A DNA stretch of 64,000 bases from contig CAWJON010000002.1 of assembly GCA_963844565.1 (NCBI GenBank), forward strand, positions 2,119,430 through 2,183,429, in the 5' to 3' direction. Position 1 is the first letter of the stretch, and each line of letters starts with the position of its first letter. The notes under the pieces are model-generated. The model was not told the origin of the DNA. It did no database searches and worked only from the letters and a program-made list of their open reading frames with translations. Shown piece after piece: positions 49,355-59,498 of this stretch. The translations under genes and the position numbers were made by a program. Origin of the DNA: JAFEDN01 sp963844565 (lineage in GTDB: Bacteria; Pseudomonadota; Gammaproteobacteria; Coxiellales; Coxiellaceae).

Positions 49355-49765
49355 GTGGCTGACAATATTCTAACTTATTTTTCGCATTTTTTGAACCGTC
49401 CCTTTAAATCTGGGGAAAATTTCCTTTTTAAACAAAAAGCTTGGGAGCCTAGTTTTTGCTATGGTCCTCGGTTTTCGATTGCGCATTTTTCGAGCAATGC
49501 GGTTTGGAAGGAGCGCCCTGGGTCTATGAGCGGGCTGGGTTCGCGACCCGAAATGGATATTGATTTGCCAGGAATGAATGGCATTACCACCACTAAAATC
49601 ATTCGGCGCACACCAAACGCCAATCAAAATATTTTAATTATCGGTCTCTCCACACATGATGAATCACAATTAAAAAACAGCGCATTGATTGCCGGAATGA
49701 ATGGATACATTGAAAAGCCACTAACTTTTGAAAAAGCGCAGGAAATTTTAGCCATGATTATTTAA
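49355..49765 (+). pseudogene. Remnant of a response-regulator receiver domain
   Basis: From about 49550 the frame reads MDIDLPGMNGITTTKIIRR, IIGLSTHDE and GMNGYIEKPL, the second half of a receiver (REC) domain including the phospho-acceptor Asp, Thr/Ser and Lys. The first half (strand 1 with the acidic pair) is missing and replaced by sequence that does not look like protein. This is probably the 3' tail of a lost hybrid sensor kinase or regulator, fused to unrelated DNA. Confidence 0.6.
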
Positions 49766-49927
49766 CTTTGCCGCGCCGAAACAACATGACCTGGTTAAAT
49801 TCCCTAAGATGCACACATCTTTTTTGAGATCACTTTGGGAATTGTTAAACACTGTTTAAATTTAATACTATCTTAATCTGTAAAGTTTATAATGTGGACA
49901 AGTATAATCTTAAAAGATAGTAAAAAC

Positions 49928-52900
49928 ATGCAAGAAGAGAAAAAATACGGGATAATTGAAGAAGTAGCAGAGATCTATAAAAAACCCAAGCCTCATACCC
50001 AGATATCACTACAGGATCACGAAACTAAGGCTAAAGCTACCTCATTTAAGGCGGGTGAATTTTACTATAGCTCAGCAATTGAACTTAGTTTATATGAACA
50101 TGACTTGGATGGAAAAGATGAATTACCAAAAAAACTGTGTTTTAATTATATAGGTTTAAAGGAAGATCAAGACAACAACGATTTGGATGATTTAATTGAG
50201 AATGCCGCTCAACTTCAAGGAAAAACCAATTCAAAAAATGGCGCCACTTCCAGAGCAAAAAAAGCGGTTAATGCTGTACCAGCATATAATTTAATTTTAG
50301 TTTCAATTCGTTTAGGAGAAGAAACGGAAAAGCAAGCCATCCAAAAATTCCTATTAGAGAATTCTCAATATAATAATCGATATATTTTATTTAAATTTAC
50401 CAAAAATAATGAACAAAGTTTTTCCATCTATAATAATGGTATCCCATCAGATGGTCAGAAATTAGAATGCCGCGAATTAGAAAAGTTAATCTTTAATGAG
50501 AAACCCAAAGAAGTTTCATATAGAGAAATTCCGGTTCCTATTTTTGCTGAAATTTACAAAAAGAATTTTTTTAAAAACGAAGCTAATAATGACAATATTG
50601 TTTTTGCCCACACTGAAGGAAATGAAATCCAGCATCCCGTGATCCGCATAACCGAAGTAGCAAAAGAGGAAGCTTCTCATATTATTAATCAAGCCTTGAA
50701 ACTTAACGGAAATAAATTATATTTGGCAAAAAAAAGTGCCGGCTGCAAAATTTATCTAAAGGAAAAAATTCCGGATGAAAATGAGTTACAAGATTTCAAA
50801 AACACTTATATTTTTTGTCCATCTTCTAATAAAAAATCATCTAAAAAACATAATCTATTTTATGTGGATCAAAATGGCAATCGGAAGAAAATAAAGTCAA
50901 ATTCTGATCTAAGTAATATTATTAAAAGCAAAAAGATTAACTATGAAAAACCTTTGCAAGATCAACTTAATATTACTGTAAAAAAAGAATTGTGGAAAAT
51001 TATTACTTCTTGTGATGGACATAAAAATCGCGAAGAAAAAGGTAATGATTATGTTAAAATATACATGGCCCTTGAAAACCATGGCAAAAAAATAACCGAT
51101 CATGCTCGAGAATTTTCAAAGAAAAACAACCCTCATGATGATTTATCGAAATTGCGGTATTTACTTAATGTAGCCAATGAAACCTGCCAACGCGTGCAAA
51201 CATTTCATGATGCAGGTTATGTGCATCGTGATTTATCTCCGAATAATATTTTGGTTAAAGATCTATCCAATGGATCTATTGAATCCAATATTATCGATTT
51301 CGATGCCACTGTGTCTGCAGATAATTTGGGTATCGCTTATGCAGGCACCCCTGGCTATGTTTCTCCAGAAGTATTGTCCGCTTCCACAAAACACGTTTAT
51401 TACTTAAATGACTTAGAAGAAGCCTTTACTCTTCAACCAGGAAATTATTTCTACGTGCACAATGAGAATTCCATTTCTTTATATGAAAAAAACATGAATG
51501 GAAACTACGAAGAATTAAAAATAGAAGAAAAAGATGATATCGCATTAACTAATTTTTTTAATTCAAATAAAAATAAAATTAGGAAACAAAAACAAAGTTT
51601 ATCTAAAAACATTTATTATTCTAGTGATAAAAATGCTTATGAAAAAATGATGAATAATAGTTATTTATGTATTAAAACCGACCAAGGCGTATTCTTATAT
51701 TTTTGCGATCCCCTTGGCCAAAAATCCGAAATCAATATTGATTCAGAACGTAAAGAAATTGATACTTTATTAAATAATAATCATGATCAATTGATTGAAA
51801 ATAACCAATATTTTCATAAATTATTCCATCAAGCCGATTCTCCATTAAAAAATCTTGTTCTCAATCATAGAAAAAGCTTGCCACTCTCTGAAGTTTATTA
51901 TACTGAAGATCGCAATGATTTAAGGAGAGTCAAAAATGGCTGCTATATTTTTCTAAAAAACGATGAAAATTTAGAATTATGGACTAAAAGTAAAAATGGA
52001 TTTTTAGCAAAAATTACCATTCCAGCAGATCAAGAACATAATGTTCGATCATTTATAAATAAAAATTCTATTAGAAAACCACTTTATGAACTTATTGATT
52101 CAAGTAAAGCTCCTTTAATTAATGGACCAATTAAAAAGTCTGGAGGAATATTTAAAAAGATAATAACAATTAAAAAAAATCAAGACATATTTTCTTTGGG
52201 ATCGGTTTTAAAAACAATTTTTGACAGTATTTTCTCCCGCAATATGAGTTTCTCTAACAAGAGCATAGCGGTTATTTTAAAAAACGATGTTTACGAATAT
52301 ATAAAAAAAATGCGGTCAGATAACCCTAGCTCGAGACCTGAAGACATGGTTAATTTTTTTAAAACTAAATTGAAAGAAATTGACGCAATTATTTCCAAAA
52401 TTGAAGAAAGTAACTCAGCTTTTCAGAAAATTACTAAAGAAAAAAATGACCCGCCACTCTATATTATTATAAATTTTATAAACGATTTAAGAGTTCATCA
52501 ATCTCCAGAACAGCATGTCAAATGCTCAGAAGTTTTCAATTCTGCCACAGATCCGTCGGTAATCATGGCGCAAAATTTATTGGATCTGGTGAATCGTAGA
52601 AATGAATTAATTAAAGAACAATTAGAGGTAGAAAATAAAGCCGAGCAAGAATGTTTGTTTCGCTATTATCGCAATCAAATACCTATTAAACAAAAAAAAA
52701 TTGATGGCATTGATTATTTAATTAAGCAGATTATCTCGCATTTATATTTAAATTCAACAACTTCTTTGAAATCCATTGTTGATAATGTTATAAAAAAATA
52801 TCCAAATATTTATCAGGGAAGAACCAAAAAAACTATCGATTTAATCTTAAAACGATATGAAAAACCTTTAAAATTAAATCAATCCGGTTTTTGGAGCTCA

Positions 52901-52966
52901 TTAGCTAAAATCCCTACTATTCCTGCTGCTTTACCTGGTTCTTTAGGATTTAAATTTAAATCATAG
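49928..52966 (+). CDS. Large eukaryotic-type kinase with repeat insertion (effector candidate)
   Basis: 1,012 residues from ATG 49928; an ATG at 49892 would add 12 residues but lies inside TATAAT-like promoter sequence. Catalytic loop H433-R434-D435 in YVHRDLSPNNILV, metal-binding D457-F458-D459 (DFD rather than DFG), and activation-segment end GTPGYVSPEV (E481). The kinase helix F motif DIFSLGSVLKTIFD begins only at 753; the gap holds three tandem repeats of about 70-95 residues starting HVYYLND (489), NIYYSSD (561) and EVYYTED (655). The N-terminal 350 residues contain similar short strands. No glycine-rich loop is obvious. Highly Asn/Lys-rich. Secretion is inferred. Confidence 0.75.
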   Translation: MQEEKKYGIIEEVAEIYKKPKPHTQISLQDHETKAKATSFKAGEFYYSSAIELSLYEHDLDGKDELPKKLCFNYIGLKEDQDNNDLDDLIENAAQLQGKTNSKNGATSRAKKAVNAVPAYNLILVSIRLGEETEKQAIQKFLLENSQYNNRYILFKFTKNNEQSFSIYNNGIPSDGQKLECRELEKLIFNEKPKEVSYREIPVPIFAEIYKKNFFKNEANNDNIVFAHTEGNEIQHPVIRITEVAKEEASHIINQALKLNGNKLYLAKKSAGCKIYLKEKIPDENELQDFKNTYIFCPSSNKKSSKKHNLFYVDQNGNRKKIKSNSDLSNIIKSKKINYEKPLQDQLNITVKKELWKIITSCDGHKNREEKGNDYVKIYMALENHGKKITDHAREFSKKNNPHDDLSKLRYLLNVANETCQRVQTFHDAGYVHRDLSPNNILVKDLSNGSIESNIIDFDATVSADNLGIAYAGTPGYVSPEVLSASTKHVYYLNDLEEAFTLQPGNYFYVHNENSISLYEKNMNGNYEELKIEEKDDIALTNFFNSNKNKIRKQKQSLSKNIYYSSDKNAYEKMMNNSYLCIKTDQGVFLYFCDPLGQKSEINIDSERKEIDTLLNNNHDQLIENNQYFHKLFHQADSPLKNLVLNHRKSLPLSEVYYTEDRNDLRRVKNGCYIFLKNDENLELWTKSKNGFLAKITIPADQEHNVRSFINKNSIRKPLYELIDSSKAPLINGPIKKSGGIFKKIITIKKNQDIFSLGSVLKTIFDSIFSRNMSFSNKSIAVILKNDVYEYIKKMRSDNPSSRPEDMVNFFKTKLKEIDAIISKIEESNSAFQKITKEKNDPPLYIIINFINDLRVHQSPEQHVKCSEVFNSATDPSVIMAQNLLDLVNRRNELIKEQLEVENKAEQECLFRYYRNQIPIKQKKIDGIDYLIKQIISHLYLNSTTSLKSIVDNVIKKYPNIYQGRTKKTIDLILKRYEKPLKLNQSGFWSSLAKIPTIPAALPGSLGFKFKS

Positions 52967-52989
52967 AATTACCCGGCTAAAACCACTTC

Positions 52990-53643
52990 TTAATCTTCAT
53001 TGATAATGGTGGCGGCATTGATTACAAATTTTGCGCCTTGTTTTTCCATGAGTTTCAATGCTTCTTGAACAGTTTTTTCTGCCAGGCCTCGACAAGCGGC
53101 TAAATTGACGACTACTTTAAATTTGGCTCGCAACAGTTGCAGCACCGTCGTTTTCACGCAATAATCCGTCGCCAAACCACCGAGGATTACCGTGTCAACT
53201 TGGTTGAGACGCATAAATTCTATCACTCCGGTGCTTAACTTTTCTGCATGGTCATGATAGCAAGCCCCATAAGGATGCATGTCCAATTCGATGCCTTCCC
53301 AAACAAAATAATCGTAATCGGTAATTTTAGGCAAACCTTTAATTAATTCAAATCCTTTTGTGCCGATGATCGAATGTTTTGGCCAACGGACATCGACATT
53401 TTCTCCTTTTACCGGCGACAACATCGGTAAATCTTTTGTCGCCACCCAAATGGCTTCCGGATGATGCGCTTCTTTTGTGCCAATGCGATATTTTGCTTTT
53501 AATGCCTGTGCATTTAATTCATCTGCAATGCGATCGCCTTCTGGAACAGGTAACTCCTCTGGGCAAACGGGGGTAAACGTATTTTGTGCATGCACATCGA
53601 AACTGGCAACAAAGGAACGTCGTGAAATTTTTAGGGATTTCAC
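52990..53643 (-). CDS. pncA: Nicotinamidase
   Basis: 217 residues, isochorismatase fold. D16 (FDVHAQNTF) is the general acid-base position and C162 in GLATDYCVKTT the nucleophile; RWPKHSIIGTKG and MHPYGACYHDH supply the Lys and metal-binding region. It deamidates nicotinamide to nicotinate for NAD salvage. It overlaps pncB by 4 bp, so the two consecutive salvage steps are translated together. Confidence 0.9.
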   Translation of the reverse strand: MKSLKISRRSFVASFDVHAQNTFTPVCPEELPVPEGDRIADELNAQALKAKYRIGTKEAHHPEAIWVATKDLPMLSPVKGENVDVRWPKHSIIGTKGFELIKGLPKITDYDYFVWEGIELDMHPYGACYHDHAEKLSTGVIEFMRLNQVDTVILGGLATDYCVKTTVLQLLRAKFKVVVNLAACRGLAEKTVQEALKLMEKQGAKFVINAATIINED

Positions 53644-55034
53644 TGTTTTTCCTTATATTTCGCTAATAAACTATCTTTGATTGCTTGTAGCCTGGATTCA
53701 ACTCGAATTGGGTATTCATGAAAGTTGCCGTGTAAAAACGTTTCCAATTGCCGTTTGCAAAAAGCACGCGATTCGACTGCACTTGGCGTATGATAAATTA
53801 ATTGACCGCCTCTAAAAATTGGCAATAAAAGATCTTCTTGAAATTCTCCGTCGGCAAACGTATCGGATTTTATGCCCAATTCTACATCATAGATTACATC
53901 AGCAATCCAGCTTTTCTGGTGAAAAAAACGCCGCACTTGTTGAATACCCGGATTGGTGGTTTTAGCGGGTAAATCAGAGCGTTTTAGCCGATAATTCCAC
54001 TCGCCCACTTCATTGCGTATAGCCGATAATTTATAAGCACAATCCAATGCCGGCTGATCGTAACAAGCACTGAGGCGCGTTCCAACTCCCCAAACATTAA
54101 TCGGGGCCCCGTGTTGCTTTAGTCTAGCAATTTCATATTCATCCAAATCGCCGCTGGCCATAATCTTTGTTTTTTGAAAACCGCTATCATCTAACAATTG
54201 GCGAGCGGAACGACTAAGCTCATATAAATCACCTGAATCCAAGCGAATGGCCAATAATTCATGGCCTTTTTCGCGAAGTTGTTTACCTACTTTAATGGCG
54301 TTTTTGACGCCGGATAAAGTATCGTAGGTATCAACCAACAAAACCGCATTCCCTGCCATAACTTCTGCAAATTTAGTAAAGGCTGTTAATTCATGATCAA
54401 AAGCCATAACCCAACTATGAGCCATCGTGCCGCGTGGCGGGATATGATATTGCATAGCAGCCAACGTATTAGAGACAGACTCACATCCGCCAATAAATGC
54501 AGCGTGACTTGCTGTCATGCCGCCATCCGGACCTTGTGCTCGACGCAAACCGAACTCCAACACGGGATCAGTGCCTGCAGCATGACAAACTCTTGCGGCT
54601 TTAGTTGTTACCAATGAGGCAAAACCAATTTGATTTAACAATGCCGTTTCCAACAATTGACACTGCAAAATAGGCCCTCTAATTCTGAGTACAGGCTCTT
54701 CCGGAAACGCGAGTTGTCCAGCCGGCATGGCATGAATATCTCCGGTGAAACGGAGTTTACCTAAATAATTTAAAAAATCTTCACTGAATAATTTTTTGCC
54801 TTGTGAATCGACTAGGGTGCTTAGGTAATCAAGCTCATTGTTTTTAAATTGCCATTTTTGGACATATTCAATCATGCCATCTATTCCGCCTATGATGGTG
54901 TAATTACCTTTAAATGGATGTTTGCGAAAAAATAAATGAAAAACCGCTTCTTGATTAGCCATTCCTAGCCGCCAGTATCCATAAGACATGGTGAGCTGAT
55001 AAAAATCCGTTAATAACGCCGAATTAATTGTCAT
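53640..55034 (-). CDS. pncB: Nicotinate phosphoribosyltransferase
   Basis: 464 residues. LTDFYQLTMSYGYWRLGMANQEAVFHLFFRKHPF at the N-terminus, EFGLRRAQGPDGGMTASHAAFIGG, GTMAHSWVMAFDHELTAF, and AIRLDSGDLYELSRSAR are the family's substrate-binding blocks. It couples nicotinate with PRPP to nicotinate mononucleotide. Part of the chain GT2 - pncB - pncA, with 11-bp and 4-bp overlaps. Confidence 0.94.
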   Translation of the reverse strand: MTINSALLTDFYQLTMSYGYWRLGMANQEAVFHLFFRKHPFKGNYTIIGGIDGMIEYVQKWQFKNNELDYLSTLVDSQGKKLFSEDFLNYLGKLRFTGDIHAMPAGQLAFPEEPVLRIRGPILQCQLLETALLNQIGFASLVTTKAARVCHAAGTDPVLEFGLRRAQGPDGGMTASHAAFIGGCESVSNTLAAMQYHIPPRGTMAHSWVMAFDHELTAFTKFAEVMAGNAVLLVDTYDTLSGVKNAIKVGKQLREKGHELLAIRLDSGDLYELSRSARQLLDDSGFQKTKIMASGDLDEYEIARLKQHGAPINVWGVGTRLSACYDQPALDCAYKLSAIRNEVGEWNYRLKRSDLPAKTTNPGIQQVRRFFHQKSWIADVIYDVELGIKSDTFADGEFQEDLLLPIFRGGQLIYHTPSAVESRAFCKRQLETFLHGNFHEYPIRVESRLQAIKDSLLAKYKEKQ

Positions 55035-55758
55035 GTTTTCCTTTAAATAAATGACTAAATAAAACTCGATATATTTTGATCGAATCTAACAGCGGATTGA
55101 AATGCGAAGAGGCATTATTGTTTTCATAAATCGTTTTAATCGGAATTTGATTAATCTGGATTTGTTGCTTAGCTGCTGAGAGCAACATTTCTAATTCTAG
55201 TTCATATCCTTTCGATTTACTTTTAATTACTGAATGAATTAATTTATTGGGAATGCCACGTAAACCCGTTTGCGTATCATAAAGCTCAATTTCACAAATC
55301 TGACGAAAAAGCAGACCCGTTAAACGATTACCCATTTTACTGCGCCAAGGAATTTTTTGGCCACTAAAATTACGTATACCTAAATGCAATTGTTCGGGGG
55401 TATCGGTTAAAGCATGCAGTAAGGTAATAATATCTTCTACCGCATGCTGTCCATCCGCATCGGCAGTCACCACACCCAAACCCTCCCCCGCAGATAATTT
55501 CAAATAATATTGAAATGCAGTTTTAAGCGCCTGACCTTTTCCTTGATTAATAGAATGATGTAAAACATGAGTTTCCAAAGCAGAAAGCTCATTAAATAAA
55601 TCCATTAATTGCGGTGCTGAACCATCGTTAACCACAATAATTTCATGATCTGGAAGACCAGATCGCAACTCCTTTACCAGCGCCAATAAGACTTGAGTCG
55701 GTTGATACGCTGGAATCACTACTGCTAGATCTTTTGAGTAATTAGCCATACTATCCAT
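55024..55758 (-). CDS. Family 2 glycosyltransferase
   Basis: 244 residues, GT-A fold of the DPM1/polyprenyl-phosphate type: LAVVIPAYQPTQVLLAL, EIIVVNDGSAPQLMDLF, NQGKGQALKTAF and VVTADADGQHAVEDI (DxD as DAD). No transmembrane tail. It may transfer a sugar to a lipid carrier or surface glycan. Its 3' end overlaps pncB by 11 bp although no metabolic link is evident. Confidence 0.85.
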   Translation of the reverse strand: MDSMANYSKDLAVVIPAYQPTQVLLALVKELRSGLPDHEIIVVNDGSAPQLMDLFNELSALETHVLHHSINQGKGQALKTAFQYYLKLSAGEGLGVVTADADGQHAVEDIITLLHALTDTPEQLHLGIRNFSGQKIPWRSKMGNRLTGLLFRQICEIELYDTQTGLRGIPNKLIHSVIKSKSKGYELELEMLLSAAKQQIQINQIPIKTIYENNNASSHFNPLLDSIKIYRVLFSHLFKGKHDN

Positions 55759-55803
55759 ACTTGTAAAAGTAGGATTTTATCACAAGGAACAACTCTCTAA
55801 AAC

Positions 55804-56343
55804 TTAACCTTCAGCAAACAGTTCAATCATCGCTTGATTAAAGGCTGGAATATCATCTGGCTTACGGCTGGTAACCAACTTACCATCCCTTACCACAGTT
55901 TGATCAATCCATTCGGCGCCGGCATTAATTAAATCTACTTGCAGAGAAGGCCAAGAAGTGACTTTGCGTCCTTTGACCAGGCCAGCATTGATTAAGGTCC
56001 AAGGTCCGTGACAAATAGCGGCAATTGGTTTACCTTTTCCGGCTATTTTAGCAATAAATTCAATGGCCTTAGGAAAAAGTCGGAGTTGATCTGGATTTAT
56101 GACTCCACCGGGTAATAATAACGCATCATATTCATCAGGGTTGGCTTTATCTAAATGAATATCCACGAGGAATTGGTCAGCTTGTTTATCGTGGTTCCAG
56201 CCTTGAACATGGCCTTTAACCGGTGATATCAAATCAGTCCTCGCTCCAGCGGAATCTAAGGCCTTGCGAGGTTTGGTCATTTCCACCTGCTCAAAACCAT
56301 TAGCCACCAAAATGGCAACCCGCTTGTTTTTTAATTTTTCCAT
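55804..56343 (-). CDS. PfpI/YhbO-type DJ-1 superfamily protein
   Basis: 179 residues. RVAILVANGFEQVEMTKPRKAL at the N-terminus, YDALLLPGGVINPDQLR, and the nucleophile elbow AAICHGPWTLINAG (Cys, followed by His) are typical of PfpI proteins. Members act as stress-induced deglycases or peptidases. The ATG follows AAGGA. Monocistronic. Confidence 0.9.
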   Translation of the reverse strand: MEKLKNKRVAILVANGFEQVEMTKPRKALDSAGARTDLISPVKGHVQGWNHDKQADQFLVDIHLDKANPDEYDALLLPGGVINPDQLRLFPKAIEFIAKIAGKGKPIAAICHGPWTLINAGLVKGRKVTSWPSLQVDLINAGAEWIDQTVVRDGKLVTSRKPDDIPAFNQAMIELFAEG

Positions 56344-56502
56344 AAATTTTCCTTGAAAAAAGGTTAAAATTAATTAATCTCAGAAATCATGTTAAATATA
56401 GTAATGAATTCAATAAATTTCATTAAGAAAGGGTTTATTCCAGCAATTCTAGGTGAATATTAACTAATTGATATAATATAATAAACTGCCAATATAAATA
56501 AA

Positions 56503-56645
56503 GAATTTTCGTAGAAAAATCCTTACCCGATGGGGGATCAAAGGGGGAGAAAGCGGAGCGTCTTCCCCTGATTCCGAGCATCGGCTCCGCCGAGCGCAGG
56601 ATATAAACCAGGAAGCAATTTTCGGCTTTGCCGAGAATTGCTGGA
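56503..56645. repeat. Modular palindromic repeat element, copy A
   Basis: Starts with GAATTTTCGTAGAAAAATCC, then three hairpin modules: AAAGGGGGAGA..TCTTCCCC (56540-56569), CCGAGCATCGGC..GCCGAGCGC (56574-56597, decayed) and AGCAATTTTCGGC..GCCGAGAATTGCT (56614-56642). It fills the gap behind gcvPB; the 160 bp before it (56344-56502) hold no gene. Confidence 0.75.
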
Positions 56646-56646
56646 T

Positions 56647-58113
56647 TTATTCAGAAATAGTGGCTTTTTCGCGCCAAGTTAAATCTAATTCTCGTGCGGC
56701 TTTTACTTCATCCAAGCGACCCACTGGTTGGTTTTGCGGCGCTTGTTTTAACAAACTGGGATTTGTTTTTGCCTCTTGAAGAATTTTATGCATGGCATCG
56801 ACAAATTCATCTAGCATTTGTTTGCTTTCAGTTTCTGTGGGTTCTATCAATAAACATTCAGGAATCAGCACAGGAAAATACACCGTCGGGGCATAAAAAT
56901 TATAATCCAATAATCGCTTGGCGATATCTTGAGCGGTAATCCCGTAAGCAAGGGTTAATGGTTTAACCGTAATAATAAATTCGTGCGCCGCCAGACGATT
57001 TGGAAAAGCAAGGGTATAACCTATTTGCGCCAAACGCCTCATTAAATAATTTGCATTGAGCACTGCGAATTTAGAAACACGTGACAAACCTTCAGCGCCT
57101 AATAAACGGCCATAAATAAAAGCACGCACCAACACACCCGCATTTCCCATAAAAGCAGACAAACGGCCAATACTCTGCGGACGGTCCTTCATTTCTAACC
57201 AACGATAATTGTTGCCTTCTTTCGCCACCATTGGAATTGGCAAGAATGGCTCCAATCGTTGATTCACAGCGACCGGCCCAGCACCGGGTCCGCCACCACC
57301 ATGGGGTGTTGCAAATGTTTTATGCAAATTCATGTGCATGACATCAAAACCCATGTCGCCTGGGCGTACTTGTCCTAAAATAGCATTTAGATTAGCGCCA
57401 TCGTAGTATAACAATCCGCCGCCTTGATGAACTATTTTTGCAATTTCAATAATCTTGCTTTCAGACACGCCAAAAGTCGAAGGGTTGGTCAGCATAATTC
57501 CTACGGTTTTTGGTCCTACCATATTAGTTAAAGCAGTTAAATCAATATTGCCTTCTTTATCTGTAGGGACTTCGCGAACTTGTAATCCACAAGCCGCTGC
57601 GCTGGCTGGATTAGTGCCATGGGCTGCATCAGGAATTAACATTTCAGTTCTTTGGTTATCATTTCGAGATCGATGGTAAGCCAACATTATGGCCACCCCG
57701 GCAAATTCTCCTTGTGCGCCAGCCATCGGTGATAATGAAACTGCAGACATGCCCGTAATTTCAATGAGCATTTCTTGTAAGTCGTATAGGCAGGCCAGAA
57801 ATCCCTGACTTTCCGCGACATTGTGATAAGGATGTCTATGCAGAAAACCTGATAGTGAAGCTAACCGATGAGCAGCCCGAGGATTATACTTCATCGAACA
57901 TGAACCTAAGGGATAAAAGTTGGTGTCGATGGAGAAATTGCGCAGAGATAATTGGGTAAAATGGCGCACAACTTCTAGCTCGGAAAGCTCAGGCAACAAT
58001 GGCGGCTCTTTTCTTAATAAAGACGCAGGAATATCTTGGAAATCCAATAGAACTTCTTCAATATGTCCTTTGCCAAAACGGTTGGGTTGAGATTTTTCAA
58101 ATATCACTTGCAT
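56647..58113 (-). CDS. gcvPB: Glycine dehydrogenase (decarboxylating) subunit 2
   Basis: 488 residues, the C-terminal half of the split P-protein. The PLP-binding Lys is in MNLHKTFATPHGGGGPGAGPV; the N-terminal FYPLGSCSMKYNPR and AHGTNPASAA are also diagnostic. With GcvPA it decarboxylates glycine and loads the aminomethyl group on the GcvH lipoyl arm. It overlaps gcvPA by 17 bp. Confidence 0.96.
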   Translation of the reverse strand: MQVIFEKSQPNRFGKGHIEEVLLDFQDIPASLLRKEPPLLPELSELEVVRHFTQLSLRNFSIDTNFYPLGSCSMKYNPRAAHRLASLSGFLHRHPYHNVAESQGFLACLYDLQEMLIEITGMSAVSLSPMAGAQGEFAGVAIMLAYHRSRNDNQRTEMLIPDAAHGTNPASAAACGLQVREVPTDKEGNIDLTALTNMVGPKTVGIMLTNPSTFGVSESKIIEIAKIVHQGGGLLYYDGANLNAILGQVRPGDMGFDVMHMNLHKTFATPHGGGGPGAGPVAVNQRLEPFLPIPMVAKEGNNYRWLEMKDRPQSIGRLSAFMGNAGVLVRAFIYGRLLGAEGLSRVSKFAVLNANYLMRRLAQIGYTLAFPNRLAAHEFIITVKPLTLAYGITAQDIAKRLLDYNFYAPTVYFPVLIPECLLIEPTETESKQMLDEFVDAMHKILQEAKTNPSLLKQAPQNQPVGRLDEVKAARELDLTWREKATISE

Positions 58114-59470
58114 TTAGCGCATCCACTTTAGCGAGACATTGTTGAAAACGAGTTAAATCTTGTTGAGTCTTGGTCTCTGTCGCACAAACCAACAGACAAT
58201 TTTCTAACTCGGGATAATCCTGGCTTAAATCATAGCCCGGCTGAATACCTTGTTTATATAAATTCTGTTGTGCCTTGGCCACGGAAAAAGGAAGACAGAT
58301 CACGAATTCATGGAAAAAAGGAGGTTTAAAAACACTTTTTACGCCTGGAATTTCGGTTAATAATGATTGCAATTGTCTGGCATTGCTGTGACTGGCCGAC
58401 GCAACGCTCAACAGACCTTTCGGTCCTTTTAAACTCATATAAATGGTTGCTGCAGTGACTAGCAAACCTTGGTTGGTGCATATATTGGAAGTGGCTTTGG
58501 AGCGACGAATGTGTTGTTCACGAGTTTGCAAGGTCAAGGTAAAGCCAACCCGTCCCTTCGCATCGTGGGTGCGGCCAACGATACGGCCTGGCAATTGGCG
58601 GATAAATTCTCGTCGCGTGCACATAAAACCAAAATAGGGACCGCCCGATGCTAATGGAACCCCAAGTGGCTGACCCTCTCCACAAACAATATCAGCGCCT
58701 CGTTTTCCCCAGCTCCCGGGTTCTTTTAATAAAGCCAACGCCAATGGGTTCACCACCGCAATTGCCAATGCGCCATGTTGATGAGCAAAATCGGTTAGCT
58801 CATCAACGGCTTCCAAAGAGCCGAAAAAATTCGGTTGAGAGATAATAATCGCGGCCAAATTCTGTGTGTCCTCACTCGGCAACTGGTTTAAATCGGTGTT
58901 GCCTTTGTCAAAACAATAAGGAATCTCTTCTAATGAAATGCCGTGAATACCCAAAATTGTTTGTAACACTTGGCGATAGCGAGGATGCAAACTACGCGGC
59001 GCCCATATACGCTTAGCTTTTCCTTCTTTGAGTCGAAGCGCCATCAACGCTGATTCAGCCAAGGCGCTAGCCCCATCGTATAAAGAAGCATTGGCCACTT
59101 CCATCCCAGTCAGGGAACACATCATGGTCTGGTATTCGTAAATGAGTTGCAGCGTTCCTTGACTGGCTTCTGCTTGATAAGGCGTATAAGCAGTTAAAAA
59201 CTCACCGCGAGATGTTATTTCCCAAATAGCAGCCGGAATATGGTGTTCATAAGCACCTGCACCCAGAAAATTTCCACCAGGCTGAATAGCAGGTTCTCTT
59301 TCTTGCATCAGACGAGTCATTGCGCTCTCTGAAAGACCTTTAGAAATTTTGCTCAAACGAGTCCTGGGTATATCTACAGAAATTTCATTAAACACCTGGG
59401 ATATTTCATTCAGGTTCAACACCTGTAGCATCTCAGTAATATCGTTTTCGGTATGCGGAATAAATGGCAT
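58097..59470 (-). CDS. gcvPA: Glycine dehydrogenase (decarboxylating) subunit 1
   Basis: 457 residues, the N-terminal half of the split P-protein: MPFIPHTENDITEML, GAGAYEHHIPAAIWEITSRGEFLTAYTPYQAEASQGTLQ, and RREFIRQLPGRIVGRTHD match the family. Separated from gcvH by 217 bp that hold a palindromic repeat element, so the gcv operon is interrupted by an inserted repeat. Confidence 0.96.
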   Translation of the reverse strand: MPFIPHTENDITEMLQVLNLNEISQVFNEISVDIPRTRLSKISKGLSESAMTRLMQEREPAIQPGGNFLGAGAYEHHIPAAIWEITSRGEFLTAYTPYQAEASQGTLQLIYEYQTMMCSLTGMEVANASLYDGASALAESALMALRLKEGKAKRIWAPRSLHPRYRQVLQTILGIHGISLEEIPYCFDKGNTDLNQLPSEDTQNLAAIIISQPNFFGSLEAVDELTDFAHQHGALAIAVVNPLALALLKEPGSWGKRGADIVCGEGQPLGVPLASGGPYFGFMCTRREFIRQLPGRIVGRTHDAKGRVGFTLTLQTREQHIRRSKATSNICTNQGLLVTAATIYMSLKGPKGLLSVASASHSNARQLQSLLTEIPGVKSVFKPPFFHEFVICLPFSVAKAQQNLYKQGIQPGYDLSQDYPELENCLLVCATETKTQQDLTRFQQCLAKVDALNASDI

Positions 59471-59498
59471 GATTTATTTTTCCTAGGTGCTTGATTCT

